Below are positions 18,173-26,529 of a stretch of DNA of 64,000 bases, piece by piece. Location of the stretch: assembly GCF_000265295.1 (NCBI RefSeq), contig NC_018002.1, forward strand, positions 1,736,001 to 1,800,000. The letters are read 5' to 3'. Below the pieces are notes generated by a model that saw only the letters and a program-made list of their open reading frames with translations, made no database searches and was not told the origin of the DNA. Each line of letters begins with the position of its first letter. The first letter of the stretch is position 1. Source of the stretch: Sulfurospirillum barnesii SES-3 (GTDB lineage Bacteria > Campylobacterota > Campylobacteria > Campylobacterales > Sulfurospirillaceae). The translations under genes and the position numbers were made by a program.

Positions 18173-18447
18173 TGCTCTTCTTTTAAGCCTGAGAGAAGTC
18201 TGTACGAACCAGGCGTTCCTGGAGGCAAAAGAGCTACCCTATCCCCTTCCTTTAAAAGGGTTTCTTTCGAACTAACCGTATGGTTTAAAAAGACTGCTTC
18301 AACATCACTTTGTTTCAAGCCCAATGAATCAATCAAATCAACCACGCGTGTTTTATCATCAATCATCCATTGTGCATCCAAATAAGGGATCCCTTTTTGT
18401 GCCAATTTTTCACGTAAAAAGGAAAAAGCATTGAGTATAATATACAT
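18169..18447 (-). CDS. Second MoaD/ThiS-like protein with PPGTPG tail
   Basis: A 92-residue protein on the strand opposite to its neighbours. Its middle and end (VEAVFLNHTVSSKETLLKEG, then DRVALLPPGTPG) fit the MoaD/ThiS beta-grasp fold, but it lacks a terminal Gly-Gly and ends after a 12-residue tail. Similar tails with PPGTPG followed by YR occur in MoaD-like proteins near AOR genes in anaerobes (recalled, not searched). Start: ATG 18447 with GGAG seven bases before it; the ATG at 18453 is too close to that site. Its stop overlaps the stop of the first MoaD gene, and it diverges from the MoeB-like gene. A role in tungsten or molybdenum cofactor handling is inferred from position. Confidence 0.75.
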   Translation of the reverse strand: MYIILNAFSFLREKLAQKGIPYLDAQWMIDDKTRVVDLIDSLGLKQSDVEAVFLNHTVSSKETLLKEGDRVALLPPGTPGSYRLLSGLKEEH

Positions 18448-18510
18448 CGTCATTCTCCGCTACTATCAAGATAAAGTCTTGTCCATATTATAGCTTAGAA
18501 AGGAAACATT

Positions 18511-19296
18511 ATGGAGCGTTTAGATTTTTTACGTACACATTTAGAAGAAGGTTTTTTACCTTTAAAAACAAGTTTTGAAGCCATGAAACGCTTTACATGT
18601 AACTTTCGTGACATCGAAGAGGAAGCACTTAAGGCAGGTATTTTACCCCTGCGCTACAAACGCAACCAAAAGACCATTTCCACACAAGAACAATACACAT
18701 TATTTCAATCGCATGTGGTAATTATTGGCTGTGGCGGCTTAGGCGGATTTGTGAGTGAGATGCTCACACGTATTGGTATTGGAAGATTAACCCTCATTGA
18801 TGGTGATGTTTTTGAGGAGCATAATCTCAATCGTCAAAATTTTTCAACCACAAAAACACTTGGACGCTTTAAAGCAGAAGTTGTAAAAGAGAATCTTGAA
18901 GCCATTAATCCTGCCTTACATGTAAAGGCTATCAGCCGTTTTTTTGATCCACATAGCGATACTGTTTTACTCAAAGATGCCGATGTTGTTGTTGATGCAC
19001 TGGATAATCCAGATCTAAAATGCGCCCTTGCCGACCTGACTCAAGAAGAGCATAAAGCATTTGTGCATGGAGCTATTGCAGGGTATTACAGTCAGTTTGC
19101 GAGTTGTACGCCGCTTCATCATCTCTACAAAGAGAAAGGAGATGGTGTTGAAAAAAAATCAGGCAATCCCTCCTTTACTGTTTGCTTTGCCGCTGCTATT
19201 CAAAGCACTGAAGTCATCAAACTACTCTTAGGGAAACCTCACTTACAAGCCCCTTTGATGGGAGATTTATGGGAATATGAGCTAATTTCGCTATAA
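18511..19296 (+). CDS. MoeB/ThiF/HesA family E1-like adenylyltransferase
   Basis: A 261-residue protein with the nucleotide-binding signature VIIGCGGLGGFVSEMLTRIGIG, the LIDGD stretch, EEHNLNRQ and the adenylation-site DALDN and GAIAGYY segments. Family members adenylate the C-terminal Gly of MoaD/ThiS proteins. About 60 extra N-terminal residues precede the core. The zinc-binding CxxC pair of MoeB is not evident. With AOR and two MoaD-like genes directly upstream, a role in cofactor sulfuration is the best inference. AGGAAAC precedes the ATG. The gene holds two TTACATGTAA copies (18593, 18916). Confidence 0.88.
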   Translation: MERLDFLRTHLEEGFLPLKTSFEAMKRFTCNFRDIEEEALKAGILPLRYKRNQKTISTQEQYTLFQSHVVIIGCGGLGGFVSEMLTRIGIGRLTLIDGDVFEEHNLNRQNFSTTKTLGRFKAEVVKENLEAINPALHVKAISRFFDPHSDTVLLKDADVVVDALDNPDLKCALADLTQEEHKAFVHGAIAGYYSQFASCTPLHHLYKEKGDGVEKKSGNPSFTVCFAAAIQSTEVIKLLLGKPHLQAPLMGDLWEYELISL

Positions 19297-19318
19297 TCGC
19301 ACAAAAACGAGGAAGTGC

Positions 19319-20536
19319 ATGCAACGATTTAAAGAGGCTTTTTTCACCTTTCATACACTTTGCTTTGGGATGATTTTAGCGGCTGTATTGATCAGCTACT
19401 TTCATCTCTTGCCCAATTATCTCTACTACTTTGTTTGGCAAAGCACCTTTCTCTTTTTGTTTATTTCCCTTGCATTGAGTCTTTATTTTAACAAGAGTAA
19501 ACTTTTCGTTTTACTGCTTTTTCCTCTTTTTTTTACACTTTGTTTGGCATTTCCCAATACCTTATTTTCAAAACTCAGTGTCTCTGCTTTTTGGCATATT
19601 GCTCCACTAATAAGCGCCTTTGGCTATTTACTGATTTATGCCTTGCAAGAGCGTGGACTTTTTAGCAGTTTTGGAGCCCTTCGCACAAGCGTGGGTGTTT
19701 TCATGCTTATCCTTGGCTATATGGGGCTCAATGCTTTTTCACCTTCACTAGAACAAGCACTGGATACGCCCATTTTACATGTAAGCCTTCAAGGATTAAG
19801 CAAAGCCAGTGATTTTATTCTTATCATGTCGTTTATTGCTCTGCTTTTTATTTTTTTAATTTCCCTTCTTTTTGAAACACAAAGCCAAAAAGCTCCTTTT
19901 TGGATGCTCCTTGCACAAATGATGCCCTACCTTTTTTTACAAGACAGTAATGCTTTTGTACTCTTCGCCCTTGTTAGTACACTCATTGCTATTACCGCAC
20001 TGATTCACGATGCGTATCGCATGGCATACATTGACACACTCACAGGAATTCCTTCAAGAAGAGCTTTAGAAGAGCGTTTTTTACGTTTAGGTTCTTCGTA
20101 TCTTATTGCTATGGTTGACATTGATTTTTTTAAAAAATTTAACGATACGTTTGGACATGATATTGGCGATGATGTCTTAAAATTAGTTGCAAAAGAGTTA
20201 ACACACGTTAAAAATGGAGGAAAAGCCTTTCGTTATGGTGGCGAAGAATTTACTATTTTGTTTAGTGGGAAGAAAAAAGAAGAGTGTATTATGGCATTAG
20301 AAGAGGTGCGAGAAGCCATCTTCCGCAGAGGCTTTGTCATTCGTGATAAAAATCGCCCTCTAAAACCTCCAAAAACAGGACAAAAACAAGCACCGCTTAA
20401 AAAAGAGCGCCTTTCTGTCAGTATTGGTGTGGCACTTTCTCAAAAAGGAAAGACACCTTATGATAGTATTAAAGAAGCTGATGCAGCCCTTTACAAAGCA
20501 AAGGAGAGTGGAAGAAACTGCCTAATTTGTGCATAA
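19319..20536 (+). CDS. Membrane diguanylate cyclase (GGEEF)
   Basis: A 405-residue protein. The N-terminal ~230 residues contain about seven hydrophobic segments and no recognised sensor fold. The C-terminal GGDEF domain starts at DTLTGIPSRRALEE and has intact FRYGGEEF. It has no RxxD inhibitory site in the usual place (KNGG instead), so product inhibition through that site is unlikely. A TATAAT at 19292, inside the end of the MoeB-like gene, may be its promoter. One TTACATGTAA copy (19775) lies in the membrane part. The signal it senses is unknown. Confidence 0.9.
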   Translation: MQRFKEAFFTFHTLCFGMILAAVLISYFHLLPNYLYYFVWQSTFLFLFISLALSLYFNKSKLFVLLLFPLFFTLCLAFPNTLFSKLSVSAFWHIAPLISAFGYLLIYALQERGLFSSFGALRTSVGVFMLILGYMGLNAFSPSLEQALDTPILHVSLQGLSKASDFILIMSFIALLFIFLISLLFETQSQKAPFWMLLAQMMPYLFLQDSNAFVLFALVSTLIAITALIHDAYRMAYIDTLTGIPSRRALEERFLRLGSSYLIAMVDIDFFKKFNDTFGHDIGDDVLKLVAKELTHVKNGGKAFRYGGEEFTILFSGKKKEECIMALEEVREAIFRRGFVIRDKNRPLKPPKTGQKQAPLKKERLSVSIGVALSQKGKTPYDSIKEADAALYKAKESGRNCLICA

Positions 20537-20549
20537 TTTATGCACAAAT
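20525..20549 (+). repeat. 25-bp perfect palindrome across the cyclase stop codon
   Basis: Two 12-base arms around a single central T, beginning ATTTGTGCATAA. It spans the TAA stop of the cyclase and ends 17 bases before the predicted -10 box of the next gene. Possible roles are a terminator without a long T run, or an operator for the small gene at 20603. Confidence 0.6.
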
Positions 20550-20565
20550 ACACTCTCAATTGTGC

Positions 20566-20571
20566 TACAAT
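20566..20571 (+). promoter_or_regulatory. Predicted -10 box of the small CxxC gene
   Basis: TACAAT, 32 bases before the ATG at 20603; AAGGAG lies six bases before that ATG. Confidence 0.45.
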
Positions 20572-20602
20572 GTGACGAAAAAAGTCTTCTAAGGAGCGTC
20601 AC

Positions 20603-20818
20603 ATGGACACGAACTCACTTAAATGCTCACTTATGGAATGTAAAGCACGCTTACGTGACGTTGACAAAATGAGTTTAGAAGAATTAGAAGAGTATGCAAC
20701 CCGTTGTGCTACGTGTGGCAATTGGATTTTAAAAGACCATGCTATTGCTAATCAAACCTATCTTAAAATTTCAACAAAATGGGCTGAAAAATTTAATCAA
20801 TCTTTATTGGACACATAA
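20603..20818 (+). CDS. Small hypothetical protein with a CxxC motif
   Basis: A 71-residue soluble, charged protein with four cysteines before residue 40: two in the first fifteen residues and a CATC pair near residue 35. No family is recognised. A good ribosome site (AAGGAG), its own predicted -10 box and hairpins on both sides make it a likely real single-gene unit. The cysteines suggest metal binding or thiol chemistry; that is a guess. Confidence 0.72.
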   Translation: MDTNSLKCSLMECKARLRDVDKMSLEELEEYATRCATCGNWILKDHAIANQTYLKISTKWAEKFNQSLLDT

Positions 20819-20825
20819 CTAAACG

Positions 20826-20853
20826 TGAAAGGAGCTTTTACAAACTCCTTTCA
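20826..20853. terminator. Bidirectional terminator between the CxxC gene and dapD
   Basis: Perfect 9-bp stem TGAAAGGAG / CTCCTTTCA with a 10-base loop, between two convergent genes. Confidence 0.7.
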
Positions 20854-20860
20854 AAATAAA

Positions 20861-22078
20861 TCAGTGCAACTCACTGTTAAGTTTTATTTCTCGTTTGCTA
20901 CGTGTTGCAATAATCATCCCATTAACACTGTTTTGGCGGAAATGAATGCCATGAAGACCTGAAAGTTCTAAGCCTTTAAAAAACACCATCTCTTCTTTGC
21001 CTGCTTTTTTAAGCTTTACTTTTGGATTGGCTTCGACAATTTTGGCAAGCTCACTGGCACTTACGCCAATTTTTGTTCCCTCTAAAATTGCAATACCCGC
21101 ATCCACAATACAGCCATCTCCTAAAGGAATACCTGTGACTGAATTTGCACCTAAAAGCGTGTTCTCACCAATGCTCACAGGATTGCCATTGGTACCACTG
21201 AGTACGCCTAAAATACTTGCACCACCACCAACATCACTGCCCCGACCTACGACAACTGAAGAACTAATACGTCCTTCAACCATTACAGCACCTGTGGTGC
21301 CTGCATTGAAGTTCACGTAACTCGCACCTGGCATAATGGTAGTACCCGCATGTAACTGCGCACCCATTCTTACTTTGCTAGTATCTAAAATACGTGTATT
21401 ATCCGCTGGAATAATATGCGATAAAAAGCGTGGAAATTTATCAACAGACTCAATCAGTGGATATTCACCCATCAGTTTCATCTCAATCTCATGCTCTCTA
21501 AGCCATGCAAGCTCAATAGGCTGACCAAAAGACCATGCCACATTTTCCAACACACCAAACGCACCCGTTAAATCAACTGTTCGAAGCGCTGCCTTACCTG
21601 TAGAGAGTGCATAGAGTTTCAAATAGACCGCCTCAGGACTTAAAGGCTTATCATCTTCAAATAAAAAGACAATGCGATACTCTTTTTTCAATTTTTCAGT
21701 CTGAGCAATCCAATCAAGTGTTTTAATCACTTGAACATTTTTATGCGCATCGCCAAAGGCAAGATTTAAGTAGGGAGTAAAGGCATTCATAGCATTTCTC
21801 ACAAACTTTTTTTTCACATCATAAACAAACTCACTGCTCGTAAAATCAACATCCACACCGCTGGCTTGCAATGCTGCAATAAAAATAGCCGCACTTCCAA
21901 AATTTTCATTCCAGTTAACAACAGGAAAACTGGCTTGAAGAATCTTTTCAGGGTTTAGTTGCCCTCTATCCACCCGTGCAATACCAAATGCAATCGGTCT
22001 TCTATACCCCTCTTGTGATTCAATTTCACTTACCAATGCTGCAAAATCAGCTTCATCAATACTCACACGTACTGCCAT
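20861..22078 (-). CDS. dapD: Tetrahydrodipicolinate N-succinyltransferase, long form
   Basis: A 405-residue enzyme of the succinylase branch of lysine and meso-diaminopimelate synthesis. The C-terminal half shows the left-handed beta-helix hexapeptide repeats (PGASYVNFNAGTTGAVMVEGRISSS in part, GENTLLGANSVTGIPLGD). The N-terminal ~200 residues are the extra domain typical of epsilonproteobacterial DapD, which explains the length versus ~275 in E. coli. GGAGG stands before the ATG at 22078. It is followed downstream by a shared terminator and preceded by mrp on the same strand. Confidence 0.93.
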   Translation of the reverse strand: MAVRVSIDEADFAALVSEIESQEGYRRPIAFGIARVDRGQLNPEKILQASFPVVNWNENFGSAAIFIAALQASGVDVDFTSSEFVYDVKKKFVRNAMNAFTPYLNLAFGDAHKNVQVIKTLDWIAQTEKLKKEYRIVFLFEDDKPLSPEAVYLKLYALSTGKAALRTVDLTGAFGVLENVAWSFGQPIELAWLREHEIEMKLMGEYPLIESVDKFPRFLSHIIPADNTRILDTSKVRMGAQLHAGTTIMPGASYVNFNAGTTGAVMVEGRISSSVVVGRGSDVGGGASILGVLSGTNGNPVSIGENTLLGANSVTGIPLGDGCIVDAGIAILEGTKIGVSASELAKIVEANPKVKLKKAGKEEMVFFKGLELSGLHGIHFRQNSVNGMIIATRSKREIKLNSELH

Positions 22079-22115
22079 GACCCCTCCTTTAATGACAATT
22101 TATAAACCATATGAC

Positions 22116-23240
22116 TTATTTGCTTGAACACGCACTGGGGCTACCATTCACACCCATGGTTGGCTGAATTGCCTCGTTGCTTACCCCACCCTCTTCATTG
22201 ACTTTTTCAATGCACTCCCAAAGTTTACGTGCTGATTCTTGGTAGCGCTTAGCGGTTTCACTGCTTGGATGGAAAAACGTCACAGGTTTTCCTGCATCAC
22301 CACCCTCACGTACGGCTGGCTCTATTGGAATTTCACCTATAACAATTGTATTAAACTTCTCCGCCAAAGGCTTTGTGGTTCCCTTACCGAAGATATCATA
22401 CTCTTTATTCGTCTCAGGGCAGATAAATCCACTCATATTTTCCATGATTCCTGCAATAGGAATGTGTAATTTTTGGAACATGTCTAAGCTTCGCTCGGTA
22501 TCATCAAGCGCAACTTGCTGAGGCGTTGTTACACAAATACCCGTTGTAACAGGCACACTTTGTGCTAAAGTCAGCTGTGCATCACCTGTTCCTGGAGGCA
22601 TATCGATAAAAAGAACATCCAAATCGCTCCATAAAATATCACGCAAGAGCTGCTCAATGGCTTTCATAATCATTGCTCCTCTCCAGATGAGTGACTGACC
22701 ACCCTCCATTAAAGAGCCCATACTCATCATCTCAACCCCGTATGCAACAATTGGCTTTACTTTTTGACCCACAATCTCAGGATGTGTATCAACCACGCCC
22801 ATCATACGAGGCACATTAGGTCCATAAATATCAGCATCCAATAAACCTACTTTTTTGCCCTGACTTGCAAGCGCAATGGCTAAGTTAACGGTGGTGGTGG
22901 TTTTACCAACACCTCCTTTTCCTGAGCTTACCATCACAAAATTTTTAATGTGTGGAGCCATATTTTTACCCGATTGTGAGTTGCTTTTTTCAACAGGAGG
23001 TTTTGGTTGTTTGACAACAACATCTATGCGCCCTGCCCCTAAATCTTTAATAGCTTTTTCAATCGAAGCTTTTAATTCCTCAGCCACTTCTTTACTTGAA
23101 GAGACAATTTCGGTCTCAACATAAACATTATTCTCTGATACTTCAATGGCTTTTACAAATCCAAAAGTCACAATATCTTTTTCAAAACCTGGGTACTTGA
23201 CCCTACAAAGCGCTTCTTGAACTCTCTCTTTATTTAACAT
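22116..23240 (-). CDS. mrp: Mrp/ApbC-type Fe-S cluster carrier ATPase
   Basis: A 374-residue cytoplasmic P-loop NTPase that carries [4Fe-4S] clusters to target proteins. The N-terminal ~90 residues are a MIP18/DUF59-like domain. The deviant Walker A is SSGKGGVGKTTTT, followed by DADIYGPN and the MPPGTGD loop. The C-x2-C of many ApbC proteins is not in the expected ENMSGF.C form: only one Cys follows ENMSGFIC. The start is ATG 23240 with GAGG six bases upstream; a longer reading to 23306 runs through the divergent promoter region. It is adjacent to dapD with a 37-base gap. Confidence 0.92.
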   Translation of the reverse strand: MLNKERVQEALCRVKYPGFEKDIVTFGFVKAIEVSENNVYVETEIVSSSKEVAEELKASIEKAIKDLGAGRIDVVVKQPKPPVEKSNSQSGKNMAPHIKNFVMVSSGKGGVGKTTTTVNLAIALASQGKKVGLLDADIYGPNVPRMMGVVDTHPEIVGQKVKPIVAYGVEMMSMGSLMEGGQSLIWRGAMIMKAIEQLLRDILWSDLDVLFIDMPPGTGDAQLTLAQSVPVTTGICVTTPQQVALDDTERSLDMFQKLHIPIAGIMENMSGFICPETNKEYDIFGKGTTKPLAEKFNTIVIGEIPIEPAVREGGDAGKPVTFFHPSSETAKRYQESARKLWECIEKVNEEGGVSNEAIQPTMGVNGSPSACSSK

Positions 23241-23310
23241 TTTTAACCTCACTTGCTTTAAGTAGTGGCGGAATTTAACACAAAAAAGATAAAAAAAAGC
23301 TTTCAAAATG

Positions 23311-23316
23311 TATAAT
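23311..23316 (+). promoter_or_regulatory. Predicted -10 box of the ispDF operon
   Basis: TATAAT, 29 bases before the start of ispDF, in the divergent gap with mrp. Confidence 0.55.
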
Positions 23317-23345
23317 ATCGCAACACTTCAGAAAAAGGACAAAGT

Positions 23346-24470
23346 TTGCCCGAATTAACCCTTATTGTGTTGGGAGCTGGAAGTTCATCACGCTTTAACC
23401 AACGTGTTAAAAAGCAGTGGTTACGCATTGAAGAGACGCCATTGTGGCTTTTTGCAACCCAAAACCTTCAACATCTTTTCCCTTTTACTCAAGTCATTGT
23501 GACAACAAGCCCAGATGAAACCTTTTACGCACAAAAATTTAGTAATACTATTCACTTTGTAGAAGGCGGTAAAAGTAGACAAGAATCTTTACACAATGCC
23601 CTTTTACATGTAAACACACCCTACGTCTTAGTCAGCGACAGTGCACGTCCGTGTATCGATCAAGCGATGCTTGTACGCCTCTTAGCTGAAATGGAAAATG
23701 CTGACATCGTTGTGCCTTATGTCCCCGTCGTTGACACCGTGGTTTTTGAAGAGGCAACCATTGATAGAGATGCTGTAAAGCGTATTCAAACCCCTCAACT
23801 CTCCCGTACAGAATCTTTAAGAAAAGCACTAGAAACAAAGATCACATACACGGATGATAGCAGTGCCATTAAAGCATTAGGGGGCAAGGTTGCGTATGTC
23901 TTAGGCAGTGAACGAGCAAAAAAACTTACATGTAAAGAAGATCTTCACGACATGGCTTGCCTTAAAGCACCTAGCACGCATGCTTTTGTAGGTTATGGAT
24001 TTGATGTTCACGCCTACGAAGAGGGCAAAGCCATGATGCTAGGAGGCATTTGCGTCCATGACACAATTGGCTTTAAGGCACACTCCGATGGTGATGTTGC
24101 CATTCATGCACTTATTGATGCGCTTTTAGGGGCAGCAGGAGCAGGCGATATTGGTGAGCTTTTCCCAGACAATGATCCACGCTATAAAAATATTGATTCT
24201 AAAACATTACTCAAGGAGGTGTGTGCCTTTATTCATAAAGTAGGCTTTGACATTAGCCATTGTGATATTGCCATCATGGCGGAATTCCCAAGGCTTAGCC
24301 CTTTTAAGGATGCCATACGTTTTTGCCTTGCTGACATTATGGAGCTCTCCCCGATTCATGTCAATGTTAAAGCAACCACGACAGAAAAATTAGGTTTTGT
24401 CGGTCGAAAAGAAGGTGTCGCCGTCAGTGCGACTGCTACATTACATTATTATGATTGGACACATGTATGA
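23346..24470 (+). CDS. ispDF: Bifunctional IspD-IspF, isoprenoid (MEP) pathway
   Basis: A 374-residue fusion of 2-C-methyl-D-erythritol 4-phosphate cytidylyltransferase (residues 1-~210; LGAGSSSRF and the substrate-binding SDSARPC) and MECDP synthase (~215-374; GYGFDVHAYEEG, KAHSDGDVAIHALIDALLGAAGAGDIG). The fusion is typical of Campylobacterota. The start is TTG at 23346 behind AAGGAC; no earlier ATG fits. Its stop overlaps the next ATG (ATGA), so it is coupled to the HP1021-type regulator. It holds two TTACATGTAA copies (23604, 23926). Confidence 0.95.
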   Translation: MPELTLIVLGAGSSSRFNQRVKKQWLRIEETPLWLFATQNLQHLFPFTQVIVTTSPDETFYAQKFSNTIHFVEGGKSRQESLHNALLHVNTPYVLVSDSARPCIDQAMLVRLLAEMENADIVVPYVPVVDTVVFEEATIDRDAVKRIQTPQLSRTESLRKALETKITYTDDSSAIKALGGKVAYVLGSERAKKLTCKEDLHDMACLKAPSTHAFVGYGFDVHAYEEGKAMMLGGICVHDTIGFKAHSDGDVAIHALIDALLGAAGAGDIGELFPDNDPRYKNIDSKTLLKEVCAFIHKVGFDISHCDIAIMAEFPRLSPFKDAIRFCLADIMELSPIHVNVKATTTEKLGFVGRKEGVAVSATATLHYYDWTHV

Positions 24471-25354
24471 AGATTTTAATTGTCGAAAATGAAATTTATC
24501 TTGCCCAAAGTATTGCCTCCAAACTAATGGAAATCGGACATTTATGTGAAATTAGTACCAGTATTAAAGATGCCTTAAAAGATGAAAAATACGATGCCGT
24601 ACTTCTTTCGACGAATATTTCAGGTCAAAATTTTTACCCTGTCATTGAAAAGCACCGTAACTCTATTATTATTTTAATGATTTCTTACATTAGCAATGAC
24701 ACAGTGACAAACCCTATTAAAGCAGGGGCGTGTGATTACATTCAAAAGCCTTTTATGATTGAAGAGCTTATGCGCAAACTAAGACATCTCAATGATTTTA
24801 AAAATCTTAAAAAAGAGAATGAAACCTATAAAGAGTATGTCACAAACCTCTTTGCCAGTGCCCAATTAGAACCCATTGACAAAAAAACAAAATTCCCTCT
24901 TTTAATTAAAACAAATTTTCAAAAACATGCCGATGCATTGGTCTTTCACTACGCACAAATGAGCAATGAAACCTTTACCTTTATTTCGCTTACACAAGGC
25001 AATGCCTTCGAAAAAATCACACGTGCAAACAACGATGAACTCTTATATGTGATTGATTTACAAAACTTAAAACGCAGTGAAAAAATAAAAGCATACACTG
25101 TATTAGAAGGTAAACGTGCGATTATTTGCAGTACAGACCCTAATGAAGAGAGTACATTTTCTGTCCTTGAAATCAATACTGAAAGTAAAGTTTTAGATCA
25201 AGGTGATGTGTTAAGTATTGATGAATATGTCAAATACGTTATTTATCATTTTCAAAATAAATTTCCCGATACAGAACTCTCAAAAAAATTAGGAATTTCT
25301 CGTAAAAGCTTATGGGAAAAAAGGAAAAAATATGGAATCAACAAGAAAAAATAA
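24467..25354 (+). CDS. HP1021/Cj1608-type atypical response regulator
   Basis: A 295-residue regulator. The receiver-like N-terminus starts KILIVENE, but the residue at the phospho-acceptor position (48) is Ser in VLLSTNIS, while the Lys in IQKPF remains. The C-terminus is a Fis-like helix-turn-helix (ELSKKLGISRKSLWEKRKK). In H. pylori and C. jejuni the homologue is an orphan, phosphorylation-independent regulator that binds oriC and many promoters and responds to redox state. Gene order with ispDF, the ATP-sulfurylase-like gene and pgpA is the same as around Cj1608. Two cysteines, one at residue 27 and one near 90, could serve redox sensing. The ATG overlaps the ispDF stop. Confidence 0.9.
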   Translation: MKILIVENEIYLAQSIASKLMEIGHLCEISTSIKDALKDEKYDAVLLSTNISGQNFYPVIEKHRNSIIILMISYISNDTVTNPIKAGACDYIQKPFMIEELMRKLRHLNDFKNLKKENETYKEYVTNLFASAQLEPIDKKTKFPLLIKTNFQKHADALVFHYAQMSNETFTFISLTQGNAFEKITRANNDELLYVIDLQNLKRSEKIKAYTVLEGKRAIICSTDPNEESTFSVLEINTESKVLDQGDVLSIDEYVKYVIYHFQNKFPDTELSKKLGISRKSLWEKRKKYGINKKK

Positions 25355-26522
25355 TCAACTCTATCTTGATAATGAATTTTTAGCCACACTTGCCCTTGCC
25401 AAAGAGGGTATTTTATACCCTGTAGACAAGCTTATGAATCAAGCCGAAGCACAGGAAGTTGAAGAGAGTGGCTATTACAAAGGTAAGCCCTTTCCTTTTC
25501 CTTTTATTATTGCACCAGCGGGTGAAAAAAACAGAGAAACCCTTGAAAAGGCTCAAAAAGGGGAAACTTTAGACTTATTTGTTGATGGTAAAAACAGAGG
25601 TTTTATCATTGTAGAAGAAGTGTTTAAAATTGATAAGAAGCGACGGATTGAACAGCTTTTTGGAACGTATGACCTCTCTAACCCTGAAACGCAAATCTTT
25701 CTTAAGCGCTTGGGTGATTATGCCATATGCGGCGAATATGAAGTATGGTTTGATGATATTAAACAAATAAAAAATAAAATTGAAGCAGCAAAACAAGAGC
25801 TTGATGCTAAAAATGTTGCTGCAATTATGATCAATGCCAACCCCTTTCACCGTGCCCACGAAAGGGTTATTCGTATGACACTTGAGAAGTATGATTTATT
25901 GGTTATTTTCTTACTAAAACCTTATAAACAAGATATACTCTCTTATGATTTACGCCTTAGGACATTACAATATTTTGTAGAAAATTATCTTCCAAAAAAT
26001 AGAGTAGTGATTGTTCCTTTTGAAAATACCTACCTCTTTTCAAGCTATAAAAATGCTATTTTAGACAGTATCTGTGCTTCAAATTATGGATGCAATAAGC
26101 TGATTTTAGGACAACACCACAGTGGTATTGGCGCCTATTATGACAAAAATGAGATGAAATCCTTGTTGGATCAATACAGTGACCTTGCCATTGAAATTGA
26201 AATTATTGCTGAATTTGTCTATTGCGATGAGTGTAAAACCTTGGTCAGCACAAATACCTGCCCACATGGTGCACACCATCACATTAAATACCATTCAAAA
26301 TCCTTGCTAGAAATTTTAAAACTAGGCATGCTTCCTCCTGCTATTTTTATGCGAAAAGATATTTCGGCGATGCTTTTGAGTGAATTGTTTAAACACCGTT
26401 TTGACAATATCAGCAGAATTTACGATGCCATTTTCCCTAACAATGGACTTCTTGAAAACCATGATGAAAAAGATTTTTACCTTGAGCTCATGCGTTTGCA
26501 CCAAACCACATCACTTACATAG
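25332..26522 (+). CDS. ATP-sulfurylase-like nucleotidyltransferase (Cj1609-type)
   Basis: A 396-residue protein with an N-terminal PUA-like part and a catalytic HIGH-type nucleotidyltransferase core: NANPFHRAHERVIR (~165) matches the ATP sulfurylase Q.RNP.H..HE motif in weakened form, and LGQHHSGIGAYY follows. A Cys pair and CPHG (~300) resemble the zinc-binding site of dissimilatory ATP sulfurylases. It overlaps the regulator gene by 23 bases. Whether it really makes APS is unclear, as no APS kinase or reductase gene is near. The same position in Campylobacter is annotated sulfate adenylyltransferase. Confidence 0.8.
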   Translation: MESTRKNNQLYLDNEFLATLALAKEGILYPVDKLMNQAEAQEVEESGYYKGKPFPFPFIIAPAGEKNRETLEKAQKGETLDLFVDGKNRGFIIVEEVFKIDKKRRIEQLFGTYDLSNPETQIFLKRLGDYAICGEYEVWFDDIKQIKNKIEAAKQELDAKNVAAIMINANPFHRAHERVIRMTLEKYDLLVIFLLKPYKQDILSYDLRLRTLQYFVENYLPKNRVVIVPFENTYLFSSYKNAILDSICASNYGCNKLILGQHHSGIGAYYDKNEMKSLLDQYSDLAIEIEIIAEFVYCDECKTLVSTNTCPHGAHHHIKYHSKSLLEILKLGMLPPAIFMRKDISAMLLSELFKHRFDNISRIYDAIFPNNGLLENHDEKDFYLELMRLHQTTSLT

Positions 26523-26529
26523 GAACCGT

